DNA of 64,000 bases. Origin: Wolbachia endosymbiont of Folsomia candida (GTDB lineage: Bacteria; Pseudomonadota; Alphaproteobacteria; Rickettsiales; Anaplasmataceae). Positions 9,840 to 19,556 of the stretch are shown one piece after another. The notes beneath the pieces are model-generated. The model saw only the letters and a list, made by a program, of their open reading frames with translations. It was not told the origin of the DNA and made no database searches. Both the position numbers and the translations under genes were made by a program. Each line of letters opens with the position of its first letter. Position 1 is the first letter of the stretch. Where the stretch lies: assembly GCF_001931755.2 (NCBI RefSeq), contig NZ_CP015510.2, positions 434,001 through 498,000 on the forward strand. The letters are read 5' to 3'.

Positions 9840-10493
9840 TTAGCATGCCTTTATCCGCGTTTGTTGTGGCTGATGGAATGTGTGTTCTATAGGTGATCCT
9901 ATATAAAGATCACTGCTTGGAAAATCTGATTCAAAAGATTCATTCAATTCTTGATTTTTCTTTTGCATATCTTGATCAGCAGAAGAAGATTTCCTTTCTC
10001 CTTCTTTTCCATCTTTTTCATGTTTAATTCCCTGGTAGAAGCAAAACACAATAAAACCAACCATCACTGTTACTGCAACAGCAGCGGCTATAGTACAACC
10101 CAGCATAATTCTGTCTGAATCCCCTATTGTCTCTGTAACATCACCTATCAGTGCTGCAGCATCACCTACAACACCTGTTCCATCTGATACTCCTTGGGCT
10201 GCTTCAAGCGTACCTAGTCTTGCACCGAATGCATCAACTGTGTTTAACGCTGTCTGAGCTGTATCTGATGCTGCTTGAGCTGTTTTCGATGCAGCTTCGG
10301 CTGTCGTTAATGCTGCATCAGCCGTACCAAGTGCCGCATCAGCTGTTTTCGATGCAGCTGAAGCTGTATCTGTTGCTGTTTGTGCTAAATTAAGCGCCTG
10401 ATGTGTTTCTTTATGTACTATTTCTATGTTTGAGTGATCTGAACCAAAAAAACTATATTCAATTTGATGTTGAGTAGCCATTCTTAACCCCAT
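9840..10493 (-). CDS. Heptad-repeat protein with one membrane segment, 217 aa
   Basis: Unrecognised protein. About residues 38-90 consist of at least seven consecutive seven-residue units of the form T-A-x-A-A-x-x (TASAASK, TADAALG, TADAALT, TAEAASK, TAQAASD, TAQTALN, TVDAFGA). This predicts a regular alanine-rich coiled coil or helical rod. One strong transmembrane segment follows (IMLGCTIAAAVAVTVMVGF). The charged C-terminal tail is hydrophilic. A second in-frame ATG four codons downstream (10481) has a closer purine-rich site and may be the true start. The layout suggests an oligomeric membrane-anchored protein. Function unknown. Confidence 0.75.
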   Translation of the reverse strand: MGLRMATQHQIEYSFFGSDHSNIEIVHKETHQALNLAQTATDTASAASKTADAALGTADAALTTAEAASKTAQAASDTAQTALNTVDAFGARLGTLEAAQGVSDGTGVVGDAAALIGDVTETIGDSDRIMLGCTIAAAVAVTVMVGFIVFCFYQGIKHEKDGKEGERKSSSADQDMQKKNQELNESFESDFPSSDLYIGSPIEHTFHQPQQTRIKAC

Positions 10494-10838
10494 AGTTAGC
10501 TAATTAATATATTAAATTGTATATCCTTGATTCTTAAATTAGCGTTAACTGGTGTGCCATTGTGCATTTATCTTTTAATAATTTCACTTGACTCATTTTT
10601 AGGATGTAATGCAGGTAGCACTTCTTGTATTATCCCAGTGCCAATTTTTGTCATTGAATAAGGTGACTTTTACAGGGATGATAGAGAGTAAACACTGGCA
10701 TAACACCATATAATTACTGAAATGAAACCATTTACTGTGCATATTATAATGTTTGTGCAGTTGCTCACATGACGCTGAGTTTATTAATTTTGTATTAACT
10801 TCATTGTAAAGTTAACATAATTCAACCAAACAATATAA
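10494..10838. other. Intergenic region
   Basis: AT-rich spacer between two divergent lineage-specific genes. I see no coding frame, RNA gene or repeat family member in it. The promoter of the plus-strand gene begins at its right end (10839). Confidence 0.4.
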
Positions 10839-10867
10839 TTGACTTATTTACAAAAATGTATAATAAT
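10839..10867 (+). promoter_or_regulatory. Sigma70-type promoter candidate
   Basis: TTGACT (10839-10844), 17-nt spacer, AATAAT (10862-10867), about 35 nt before the ATG at 10902. An in-frame TTG at 10839 is therefore better explained as part of the -35 box than as a start codon. Confidence 0.6.
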
Positions 10868-10901
10868 TATACTATATTCAGTTTTTAATGGAGAAGTAAA
10901 T

Positions 10902-13900
10902 ATGTCCACTTATGATAGTTTAAAGAAAGCAATAGAAAATAATGGTGATGTTAAAAGCGTACTTAGAGGTCAGAGCACAGAAGATATAAAGGAAGCTTTT
11001 TTACTAACCGATTCTTTAAAATTTTCCTTACTACAGATTGCTGTTATGAAAGAAAATAAACAAGCTGTTGTAGAACTTTTAGATAAAGCTAAAGAAGCAG
11101 AGATTTTGAGAGATTTCTTGGAACAAAAAGCACCTTCTGGTAGTAATGTACTTAATTGGGCTAGAGAGAAATTTCAAAATAATAAATCTAACGAAATGAT
11201 TAAAATAATTGAACAAAGAGCGAGTGAGGTGGGACTTACAGCTTCAAATCAGCAGAACAAACCACCTGTGGGTACAGAAGCACCTTTTCAAGAAGTAGAA
11301 CCAACTGTTACTACACAAAGTGGGCATGGGCATGGTCAAGCTCAAGGAGAGGGAAGTGTGTTAACTGCTAGCAAATTAATGGAAAATTTTAGTAAACTAA
11401 CAAAAGAACAAGTGGCTTTTTATACGAGATTAAGTAAGGAAATAGTTGATAATGAAGGTGTTGATAATATATTAAAAGGTATAGAAGAAGACGAAGATAA
11501 AAAAGGTATTCTTACTGCGGATTTTTTATACTGTCGTATAGATAAGAGTATACCTGATAAGACTGTAGATGTGTTAGTAACTCATGATTTATTAACCCTT
11601 GCCATTAACCATGAAAATATTCAAGCCACCAAAGAAATTCTAGCAGAATGTAAACAGCTTGGTATTTTAGAACAAGTTCTTACTACACAATCCCTACATA
11701 TAGTAGACGGCCGCAAAGAAAGATCTCTATATGCATTACACCATGCTATTTTCTGTAGTGATACAAAGTTTTGTACTGAGATATTAGATGCTGCTTCTGA
11801 TGAGCCTGGTTTATTACAAAAAATTTTGAATCTAGAGCTCATTTATACAAAAAATACTGATGGAATAAAAACTTATACTCCATTACAGCTTGCCCAAGCT
11901 AACCGCAATACAGAAGCTATTAATATAATAAACAGAAAAATTCATGAGAATGGACTTACACAGCAGACCCAACCACATGTTAATACAGGTGGTGCGGAAC
12001 CAATTCTGCTTTCACAAAGTGGGCAGACACAAGCTCAGGTAACAGGAGATATGGGTGATCAACAAAAAAAGGACGAAGATAATGCAATACGGCACTTGAT
12101 GAAATTAAAAAATGAAAATTTTAATTTCCATAGTTCTGAAGGGCAAGAGGTATTAACAGCGATAATTGAAAACAAATCAGCAAGTGCTAAAGTTATAGAT
12201 GTTTTATTTAATCAAGGAATCTTAACAACAGAAAATACTGTAATTTTATTAAATGAGCTAGTTTATAATAGCACAAACTTACTTAATCTAAATGGTCATT
12301 TTGTAGAGAAGGTAATTGAACATATTACTAGCAATAATACACAAGGCACAGAAGATCTAGCACAAAAAGTGATTTTGGCGGTACACTATACATTTGATGT
12401 AATGGATAAGGATGATGTTCAAAATGTTTCTTATCTTGAGAGAGTTGTGCAATCATTGGAGCCATTGAAAAGTAACGATTATATAAGAGAAGAGATAGAT
12501 GCGTTTTATACTAAAACTCGCAGAACACTTTCTTCTAGAGATCCACAACAACAAAAGATATTTGGTGAATTACGTGATTTGGTTTTGCAAAGCAATGGAG
12601 CTAAGGATGCAGAGCAGAGTCGGTTAATTAATGCATTCTCTCAGAAGCTAAATGAAGCATTAAGCAGTGATTTTGATTTTTTTGCAGAGTTTAAAATTGA
12701 TGGTTTCTTTGCGAACACAGCAGTACAGTTTGTAACTCGCTATAGTAACAATCAACAATGTATCAAAACATTTTTGAACAAAATTTTGTCGAGTACTCAA
12801 GACAACGCAGCTAATAGTAAACACATTTCAGATAGCGTTACATTTAGCTTGAATATTGAAGCCATAAAGGCATGGTCCAATATTATGAAAGAGAAAAACG
12901 TTATAGAAGGAATAGATCAATTAGCATCTAATACATTAACATATCTCATCGCAAAGGTTCGGGAAATGAAGCCTCAAGACAGTGGTAGTTTTGGAAAGCT
13001 TTGCAAAGTAAAAACAATATTAAATTTTCTAAGTGAACAAAGCGTCAAAAAGGAAACAAAATCAATGATACAAAAACATTTGTATATTACTGAGGAAGAG
13101 ATGGAAAAAGCAAAACCATTTTCTTGGGAAGCTAGGCAGGCTCAATTCAGTAGTCCACCACCTGTTGGTGCGCAAGCTTCTTCTGGAGCAAAGGCAACTC
13201 CTAGTGCACCAATTGTTACTCGACCAGATGGGTATAATAAGTTACAAAGCAACCAACAAGCATTATATGATAAAATAGCACAGTGTAATGGTGTTACTGT
13301 CAGCGATATATTGAAAGGTACTGATGTCAAAGATGTAATAGCTGTTCTTAGCATTATTAATGACTATGATGATACATTACTGACTGATCATATTCGAAGT
13401 GATATGGAAGCTGCTAAAACGATTTTTAATCATATCAAGGATGAAGGTGCTATTGGTAGAGTTACAGATGCTTTAGAAAATAAAGCACTAGACGCTATTC
13501 TGCGAAATAACAATGGCGTAGCAAAAAAAATCATAGAATTCTCTCAGTCTTATCAAAAAGTACAGCGCTTCATTTACAACAAATTACGAGAAGAATTTAA
13601 AGAAGCTGTTAAAGCAAGTAACTTTGATAATGCTGACAAACTTTATAAGTTTGGTGAAGAGAATAAGATTCCGATTTTTAAGGATGATTTGCTGAAGGGC
13701 ACTTGGTTAAGTGATACTATCTCGGAAATCAAGCGCAATAATAATGATAAATTTTTAGTTAATACTCTTGAATTTGCTCAACGCCACAACATGCTTGACG
13801 AAGTTTTGAATGCTAAGAATAAAGGTTCAAATTTGTTAGAACTTGCTGAAAAAGAAAAAGTAAAAGCAAAGGTTGAAAAAGTTATTAATGATGCTAGACT

Positions 13901-14489
13901 TGCAGCTCCAGTTCATCAGAGTGTTCCTTCTGTAGCGAAACCAGCTCCTGGAAGTGCACAGAATCAACCTTTCCAACCACCTGTGGGTGTACCAGCTTCT
14001 CCTGCAGCGGAACCAGCTTCTGGTCAATCGTTTCTTTTTCAGCAAGCTAAGAAAGATCAACCCAACCTAACACCTGTGGTTGCTACAGTTTCTCCTGCAG
14101 CACAGGCAATTCCTAGTATATCAACAACTGTTGGTGGTTCTAGTTCAGATGATACGAGCGCTCTACCAGACGATCTAGGAGATCAAAGCACCAAAGCACC
14201 AACTTTCTGGAGTGAAAACAGAGGAAAGATTGCATTTAGTTTGGGTGTTGTTGGTGCAGTGATAGCTGGTTGTGCATTTATAGCTGGATTGCCATATGAA
14301 GCAGCATGTGCTATAGCTGTGATAGGAGTGATAGTAACAGCGATAGCTGTAGGAATATTAGGTAAAATGGCTTATGATGCGGTAAGTGAACAAGATAAAA
14401 CAGATAATACAAGCAAATTGGAAGCTACTGGAAGTATGTTAAGCGTGCTTCCTATAAATCTACAAGAAGAATCTAAAGGCAGAGGATAA
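10902..14489 (+). CDS. Large degenerate ankyrin-like protein with C-terminal membrane hairpin, 1195 aa
   Basis: Start chosen at ATG 10902, with GGAG upstream. The N-terminal third contains weak ankyrin-like helix pairs (LLTLAINHENIQATKEILAE, YALHHAIFCSD, YTPLQLAQANRNTEAI). Helical modules are separated by Pro/Gln/Ala-rich linkers in which a PPVG motif recurs three times (KPPVGTEAP, PPPVGAQAS, QPPVGVPAS). Near the C-terminus two adjacent hydrophobic segments form a membrane hairpin (about residues 1110-1170), followed by a short polar tail. No catalytic motif was recognised. This resembles other Wolbachia ankyrin-type membrane proteins thought to act at the host interface, but that role is an inference. 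A promoter precedes it and a terminator hairpin follows it. Confidence 0.85.
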   Translation: MSTYDSLKKAIENNGDVKSVLRGQSTEDIKEAFLLTDSLKFSLLQIAVMKENKQAVVELLDKAKEAEILRDFLEQKAPSGSNVLNWAREKFQNNKSNEMIKIIEQRASEVGLTASNQQNKPPVGTEAPFQEVEPTVTTQSGHGHGQAQGEGSVLTASKLMENFSKLTKEQVAFYTRLSKEIVDNEGVDNILKGIEEDEDKKGILTADFLYCRIDKSIPDKTVDVLVTHDLLTLAINHENIQATKEILAECKQLGILEQVLTTQSLHIVDGRKERSLYALHHAIFCSDTKFCTEILDAASDEPGLLQKILNLELIYTKNTDGIKTYTPLQLAQANRNTEAINIINRKIHENGLTQQTQPHVNTGGAEPILLSQSGQTQAQVTGDMGDQQKKDEDNAIRHLMKLKNENFNFHSSEGQEVLTAIIENKSASAKVIDVLFNQGILTTENTVILLNELVYNSTNLLNLNGHFVEKVIEHITSNNTQGTEDLAQKVILAVHYTFDVMDKDDVQNVSYLERVVQSLEPLKSNDYIREEIDAFYTKTRRTLSSRDPQQQKIFGELRDLVLQSNGAKDAEQSRLINAFSQKLNEALSSDFDFFAEFKIDGFFANTAVQFVTRYSNNQQCIKTFLNKILSSTQDNAANSKHISDSVTFSLNIEAIKAWSNIMKEKNVIEGIDQLASNTLTYLIAKVREMKPQDSGSFGKLCKVKTILNFLSEQSVKKETKSMIQKHLYITEEEMEKAKPFSWEARQAQFSSPPPVGAQASSGAKATPSAPIVTRPDGYNKLQSNQQALYDKIAQCNGVTVSDILKGTDVKDVIAVLSIINDYDDTLLTDHIRSDMEAAKTIFNHIKDEGAIGRVTDALENKALDAILRNNNGVAKKIIEFSQSYQKVQRFIYNKLREEFKEAVKASNFDNADKLYKFGEENKIPIFKDDLLKGTWLSDTISEIKRNNNDKFLVNTLEFAQRHNMLDEVLNAKNKGSNLLELAEKEKVKAKVEKVINDARLAAPVHQSVPSVAKPAPGSAQNQPFQPPVGVPASPAAEPASGQSFLFQQAKKDQPNLTPVVATVSPAAQAIPSISTTVGGSSSDDTSALPDDLGDQSTKAPTFWSENRGKIAFSLGVVGAVIAGCAFIAGLPYEAACAIAVIGVIVTAIAVGILGKMAYDAVSEQDKTDNTSKLEATGSMLSVLPINLQEESKGRG

Positions 14490-14508
14490 TGTTTAATTGA
14501 CTTCTTAC

Positions 14509-14553
14509 AGTATAGTGCTTGCAATTACAGGCACTATACCGTTCTTATTCTTT
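14509..14553 (+). terminator. Probable rho-independent terminator
   Basis: tatagtgc (14511-14518) pairs with gcactata (14531-14538) across a 12-nt loop. The stem extends imperfectly outward and is followed by a T-rich run (gttcttattcttt). It lies 20 nt after the stop of the large ankyrin-like gene. Confidence 0.6.
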
Positions 14554-14625
14554 CATAGGATATTGCATATATTTGTGTTAATTTGCTAAACTGCCACCTT
14601 TTTTACCTTGCAAATTTTATTCGTT

Positions 14626-14767
14626 AGACCTCTTGCACAATTACCTGTCATCGAAGTAGCTGACTACTCGGATCCAGAAAAAATAGATAGATTCCAGCGT
14701 CATGCGCTGGAATGACACTAGAAGTGATGCTGATTTTTTACTAAGACGGCAGTTATGCAGTAGGTCT
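14626..14767. mobile_element. 142-bp element with imperfect 15-bp terminal inverted repeats
   Basis: agacctcttgcacaa (14626-14640) matches the inverse of ttatgcagtaggtct (14753-14767) at 12 of 15 positions. Length and terminus resemble the 143-bp element at 8141-8283, but the interior differs and holds a palindromic repeat (14691-14713). Probably a decayed non-autonomous transposon. Confidence 0.45.
14691..14713. repeat. Palindromic element nested in a MITE-like element
   Basis: attccagcg-tcatg-cgctggaat: 9-bp perfect stem and 5-nt loop, the same geometry as the elements at 9701 and 45199. Confidence 0.7.
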
Positions 14768-14778
14768 ATTCACAGAAC

Positions 14779-17121
14779 CTAGTATTTTTCACATACTTTT
14801 TTACTTTTCGCAGCGAATTCCATATCAAAAGCAATTTTATTTTCTGCTTTATCCATATAAATTCTTATTTTTTTCCCTTTTATTAACCTACGATTTAGTA
14901 TTTCTTCAGCTAAGTAGGCTTTTATTTCTTTTTCAATTGTTCTTTCTATCGGACGTGCACCCATCTCCTTGCTGTAACCTACTTGTGCAAGATAAGATTT
15001 CACTTCATTCTCTATCAAGCAGTTTATTCCTTTTTGCGCAAGCTGTTTTTTTAGATCCAAGATAAATTTGTCTACAATATGTAAAATTACATCTGAATCC
15101 AAGTCAGAAAATGAAATAATTGCATCAAGACGATTACGGAATTCAGGACTAAAAACTTGTTCTACAGCTTTCTCACCATCGCTAGTATGAAAATCTTTGT
15201 GTCCAAAACCAATAGAGCTTTTGCTACGCTCAAACGCTCCAGCATTGGTTGTAATAATTAGAATAGTGTTAGAAAAATTAACTTTGCGTCCATAAGCATC
15301 TGTCACGCAGCCATAATCCATAATTTGTAATAATATGTTGTAAATATCGCTATGGGCTTTCTCAATTTCATCAAGTAGTACAACGCTATATTGATTATTA
15401 GATACAGATTCTGTGAGCAATCCACCTTGATCGTAACCTACATACCCAGGAGGAGAGCCAATCATTCTAGATATTGTATGCGATTCCATGTATTCAGACA
15501 TGTCAAAGCGTATAAAATTCATACCCATGCTTTGTGCTAATTGTTTTGCAAGCTCAGTTTTACCAACACCAGTTGGGCCTGCAAAAAGATAATTTGCTAG
15601 AGGTTTATCGTAGTTTCTTAATCCAGATTTAGCAATTTTAATAGAATTTACAAGAGATTCTATCGCACGACCTTGACCAAAAATAACTTTTTCGAGATTA
15701 TCCTTTAGAAATCTCACCTTTTTTATATCATCAAATTCAGATCCGCAAGGTACATCTGTAATTCTAGTAATGGTGTTCTTAATATCTCTACTATTTACAA
15801 TTCTACTCCTGTTTTTTAGTAATTTACAATATGCTCCTGCTTCATCGATAACATCAACTGCTTTATCAGGTAGAATCCTTCCAGTAATATACTTATGCGA
15901 AAGTTCAGCTGCAGATTTGATAGCATGTTTTGTATAATACACACCATGATATCCCTCATAGTAGTGTTTTATACCGCCCAATATTTTTATTGTTTCATCA
16001 ACAGAAGACTCTTTAACATTAATTTTTTGAAACCTCCTTGCCAGCGCCTTATCTTTTTCAAAACTGCTGCTATATTCTCTATATGTAGTTGCACCTATGC
16101 AGCGGAGTGTTCCTCTTGCAAGTGCTGGTTTAAGCAAATTACCAGCATCAAGAAAGCTGCCGCTTGTTGAGCCTGCTCCAATAATAGTATGTATTTCATC
16201 AATAAAAAGAATAGCGCCTGGTTTTGCTTCAATTGCTTTTATTATAGATTTTATTCTCTCTTCAAAGTCACCTCTATAGCGTGTTCCTGCAAGAAGTGAA
16301 CCTAGATCCAGCGCGTAAATCACACTGGACTTTAAACTAGGAACGCTACCTTCAATTATTCTTAGTACTAAACCCTCAACTATTGTTGTTTTACCAACAC
16401 CAGGGTCTCCAACATATAAAGGGTTATTTTTTCTACGTCTTAATAATATCTCTATAGTGCGATCCAGCTCATAATCACGGCCAATAACATAATCTATTTT
16501 TTTATTTCTTGCATAATCATTCAGGTTTTTACAATAGCTTTGCAAAATTTCTTCATCTTTCAATAAGTCACTTTTGTTTATTGAAGGAGAAATATCACTA
16601 TTGTTTTTATCAGGTTTTAATTTACGGTTAGTCGTATATTCATCTGTATCATGAGAGCATCCAATATTAGATATATGGTAAATTAAATTGCAGTCTTTTA
16701 CATTTTGTTTCTGTAGTAGATCTTCAATGCATGAGTCCTGTTCAGATAAAATTTCTACTAGAATATTTGCTCCATTAATTTCTCTTTTTCCAAGATTATG
16801 TGCACGAATTATCGCTTTGTGTACTATGCATTGAAACATTGAGCTCGGTTTGATCTCATTAACAACCAATTTAGAGTTATTTTGTAAAAAATCTTTTATA
16901 TTTTTGCTATAATCATGAATATTGATATCACATCTGAGTAAAATATTATCTACGTTTATAATTTCATCAGCTCTGATATTACATTTTGATAAAGCATAAT
17001 TGACATCAATATCTTTAGTTAATGCAAGCAGCAAATGCTCTACTTTTGCATATTTAAGACTAAAACTAGAAGCAATGAATAATGCTCTGTTCAGACTTGC
17101 CTCTAAGTTTTTAGAAATCAC
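14779..17121 (-). CDS. clpA: ATP-dependent Clp protease ATP-binding subunit ClpA
   Basis: AAA+ unfoldase that feeds proteins to ClpP. The 780-residue chain has an N-terminal Clp repeat domain (about 1-150), a first AAA module with Walker A GDPGVGKT (238-245) and Walker B ILFIDEIH, and a second module with Walker A GPTGVGKT (515-522) and Walker B VVLLDEIE. The ClpP-docking loop IGFG is at 637-640, which favours ClpA over the ClpB disaggregase; there is also no long middle coiled coil. It is transcribed in the same direction as hslV and hslU, from which it is separated by a transposase remnant. Confidence 0.95.
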   Translation of the reverse strand: MISKNLEASLNRALFIASSFSLKYAKVEHLLLALTKDIDVNYALSKCNIRADEIINVDNILLRCDINIHDYSKNIKDFLQNNSKLVVNEIKPSSMFQCIVHKAIIRAHNLGKREINGANILVEILSEQDSCIEDLLQKQNVKDCNLIYHISNIGCSHDTDEYTTNRKLKPDKNNSDISPSINKSDLLKDEEILQSYCKNLNDYARNKKIDYVIGRDYELDRTIEILLRRRKNNPLYVGDPGVGKTTIVEGLVLRIIEGSVPSLKSSVIYALDLGSLLAGTRYRGDFEERIKSIIKAIEAKPGAILFIDEIHTIIGAGSTSGSFLDAGNLLKPALARGTLRCIGATTYREYSSSFEKDKALARRFQKINVKESSVDETIKILGGIKHYYEGYHGVYYTKHAIKSAAELSHKYITGRILPDKAVDVIDEAGAYCKLLKNRSRIVNSRDIKNTITRITDVPCGSEFDDIKKVRFLKDNLEKVIFGQGRAIESLVNSIKIAKSGLRNYDKPLANYLFAGPTGVGKTELAKQLAQSMGMNFIRFDMSEYMESHTISRMIGSPPGYVGYDQGGLLTESVSNNQYSVVLLDEIEKAHSDIYNILLQIMDYGCVTDAYGRKVNFSNTILIITTNAGAFERSKSSIGFGHKDFHTSDGEKAVEQVFSPEFRNRLDAIISFSDLDSDVILHIVDKFILDLKKQLAQKGINCLIENEVKSYLAQVGYSKEMGARPIERTIEKEIKAYLAEEILNRRLIKGKKIRIYMDKAENKIAFDMEFAAKSKKVCEKY

Positions 17122-17214
17122 TTGAAATTCTCCTGAAGTAGAAACTTATATATACAAATAGCACACAATTATTAAGAAAATTGGAATGGAGTTGCTTATT
17201 TTTACCTAAAGAAT

Positions 17215-17373
17215 TTAGGCTATGTGAAAAAAATTTCAGATAAGCCATATGAGAGCTCCAACAAAGTTAAAAATCCCATAAAAACCTCAGCAGTATTATC
17301 GAATCTGCAAGAAATACGTCTAAAATTTTTGATTTGACTGAAAAAACATTCGACCAGGTGCCGCTTTTTATAA
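17215..17373 (-). pseudogene. IS5-family transposase remnant (C-terminal fragment)
   Basis: The minus-strand frame reads KRHLVECFFSQIKNFRRI and continues about 30 codons to a TAA at 17215-17217. The R-x-L-V-E-C-F-F-x-x-I-K-x-F-R-R-I block is characteristic of the C-terminal end of IS5/IS1031-type DDE transposases. No N-terminal part, start codon or catalytic D-D residues are nearby, so this is a dead fragment, wedged between clpA and hslU. Confidence 0.75.
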
Positions 17374-17384
17374 AAATGAATTTC

Positions 17385-18884
17385 TTACAATATAAATTTA
17401 GATAAATCTAACTGCTTTGAAATTGATTCAAGTTTATCTTTGACGTGCTTGCTGTCTATAACGAATTTTTCGCTACTTTTTTCAGAAGCAATGAAACTTA
17501 TTTCATCCAAAAGTTTTTCCATAACAGTATGAAGCCTTCTTGCACCTATGTTTTCCACTTCTCTGTTAACAGTGAAAGCTATTTCAGCTATTGTTTCTAT
17601 GCCATCATCAGTGAACTCAAGAGTCACATTTTCTGTCTTCATTAAAGCTATATACTGCTTTAATAAACTAGATTCTGGTTCCTTTAATATTCTTATCAAA
17701 TCCTCTTGAGTAAGAGCTTTAAGCTCTACTCTGATTGGCAACCTGCCTTGCAGTTCTGGTAAGAGATCAGATGGTTTAGATAAATGAAAAGCACCAGATG
17801 CAATAAACAATATATAGTCTGTTTTTACAGGTCCGTATTTAGTCGAAACAGTTGTTCCTTCAAGTAGTGGCAATAAATCACGTTGCACTCCTTCTCTATT
17901 GACTTCACCTTTTACCTCTGTTCGTGCTGCAATTTTATCTATTTCATCCAAAAATACTATGCCATCATTGCTAACAAGATCAATTGCTTCCTTGATGATC
18001 TTATCTTCATCCATCAACCTTTCACTTTCTTCATTAATTAATATCTCACGCGCTTCTTTTACCTTAACCGTAATAGTTTTTGTTTTTTTGCTGCCGTTAA
18101 ACATTTTACCCATTATTTCTGTTACGTTCATGACGCCAACTTGCCCGCCTGGCATACCAGGTATATCAAAAGTTGGTAGAGTACCCTTGCTTTCTCTAAC
18201 ATTAATGGAGACTTCTCCTTCCTCAAATTCCTTGTTTCTTAATCTTTCTCTAAAGATCTTTTTGCTTTCATCAGTAGCATCTTCACCAACCATAGAATTG
18301 ACTATTATTTTCTCAGCCAAATTTAAAGCCTTTTTAGTTAATGCTTTACGGGCTTTCTCTTTGACTAAAACTATTGCTGCATCAACTAAATCGCGTATTA
18401 TCGAATCAACATCGCGTCCAACATACCCTATCTCAGTGAACTTCGTTGCTTCAATTTTTATAAATGGCGCACCTGCAAGTTTTGCTAAGCGGCGAGCTAT
18501 TTCGGTTTTGCCAACTCCAGTATGACCTATCATCAGTATATTTTTAGGTATGATCTCATCACGTAATGGAAGTGGAACATGATTTCGACGCCAGCGATTT
18601 CTAAGTGCAATAGCAACAGCACGTTTTGCATCATCTTGCCCAATTATGAATCTGTCTAGTTCTTTAACTATCTTTTGTGGTGGTAAATTATCTAATAAAA
18701 CTTGTGTACTATAACCCTCTTGAGCACTATCTTCATCTGAATCAAAACCACTATCAGAGTCTTCGTTGCAATCATTTTGTTTGTTATAGGTGTCACTATC
18801 ATCAGATTGCTTTTCCAAAAGAGCCATAGGTTCATAACAACCATTGGAAAAATTAGCACATAAAATTTTTTGTTCAGAAGACAT
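17385..18884 (-). CDS. hslU: ATP-dependent protease ATPase subunit HslU with acidic N-terminal extension
   Basis: AAA+ unfoldase of the HslUV protease. Start chosen at 18884, where TAGGAGT lies immediately upstream and overlaps the hslV stop; this gives 499 residues. The conserved protein begins only at about residue 68 ([10 protein letters not shown]), so residues 1-67 are an unusual acidic Ser/Asp-rich extension. Walker A reads GHTGVGKT (120-127) where the family normally has GPTGVGKT. The pore loop GYVG, Walker B (VFLDEIDK) and the C-terminal tail (LSKFIL) that activates HslV are intact. Translationally coupled to hslV. Confidence 0.96.
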   Translation of the reverse strand: MSSEQKILCANFSNGCYEPMALLEKQSDDSDTYNKQNDCNEDSDSGFDSDEDSAQEGYSTQVLLDNLPPQKIVKELDRFIIGQDDAKRAVAIALRNRWRRNHVPLPLRDEIIPKNILMIGHTGVGKTEIARRLAKLAGAPFIKIEATKFTEIGYVGRDVDSIIRDLVDAAIVLVKEKARKALTKKALNLAEKIIVNSMVGEDATDESKKIFRERLRNKEFEEGEVSINVRESKGTLPTFDIPGMPGGQVGVMNVTEIMGKMFNGSKKTKTITVKVKEAREILINEESERLMDEDKIIKEAIDLVSNDGIVFLDEIDKIAARTEVKGEVNREGVQRDLLPLLEGTTVSTKYGPVKTDYILFIASGAFHLSKPSDLLPELQGRLPIRVELKALTQEDLIRILKEPESSLLKQYIALMKTENVTLEFTDDGIETIAEIAFTVNREVENIGARRLHTVMEKLLDEISFIASEKSSEKFVIDSKHVKDKLESISKQLDLSKFIL

Positions 18885-18891
18885 ATTACTC

Positions 18892-19440
18892 CTATATCTT
18901 TTCAATAATTACATTATGGTTTGTATAAACACATATATCAGCCGCTATCTTCATAGCCTTTTTAGCTATTTCCTCTATTGATATTCCCTCAACGTCAATT
19001 AAAGCTTTTGCTGCCGATAGTGCAAAGTTTCCACCAGAGCCAATGGCCGCTATGCCATCTTCAGGTTCAAGTACATCACCTGTTCCTGTGATTACTAAGG
19101 AAATAGATTGATCCGCAACAATCATCATAGCCTCTAACTTTCTTAGGTATTTATCCATTCTCCAATCTTTTGCAAGTTCAACGCATGCCCGCATTAATTG
19201 TCCTGGGTGCTTGTCAAGCTTAGATTCTAATCTTTCAAAAAGAGTAAACGCATCAGCTGTTGCTCCGGCAAAACCGGTAATTACAGAATCACCAGAAAGG
19301 CGTCTGACTTTTTTTGCACAAGATTTCATAACAGTGTGTCCCAATGAAACTTGCCCATCCCCTATAACTACTACACTTTTACCCTTTCTGATTGATAGTA
19401 TAGTAGTGCCATATATTGTGCTGTTGTCACGGTGAATCAT
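18892..19440 (-). CDS. hslV: ATP-dependent protease proteolytic subunit HslV
   Basis: Threonine peptidase forming the double-hexamer core of HslUV. In the 182-residue product the mature N-terminus is predicted at Thr12, in [11 protein letters not shown], after removal of an 11-residue propeptide; such a propeptide is usual in alphaproteobacterial HslV. The downstream [24 protein letters not shown] region matches the family. It is the first gene of an hslV-hslU operon, with the stop overlapping the hslU ribosome-binding site. Confidence 0.96.
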   Translation of the reverse strand: MIHRDNSTIYGTTILSIRKGKSVVVIGDGQVSLGHTVMKSCAKKVRRLSGDSVITGFAGATADAFTLFERLESKLDKHPGQLMRACVELAKDWRMDKYLRKLEAMMIVADQSISLVITGTGDVLEPEDGIAAIGSGGNFALSAAKALIDVEGISIEEIAKKAMKIAADICVYTNHNVIIEKI

Positions 19441-19556
19441 TTTTTTATCACTTTAAATAAGAATTTCATTATACTTTAAATCTTTAACCAGATTTGCCAA
19501 GTATACTTGGCTATAGTCTATAATATAGTACGTTTCTTATAACATTTAAAGTGTAG

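Noticed and set aside
18885..18905. Upstream ATG for hslU
   Set aside because: The TAGGAGT site follows it and serves the ATG at 18884; the upstream start also overlaps hslV.
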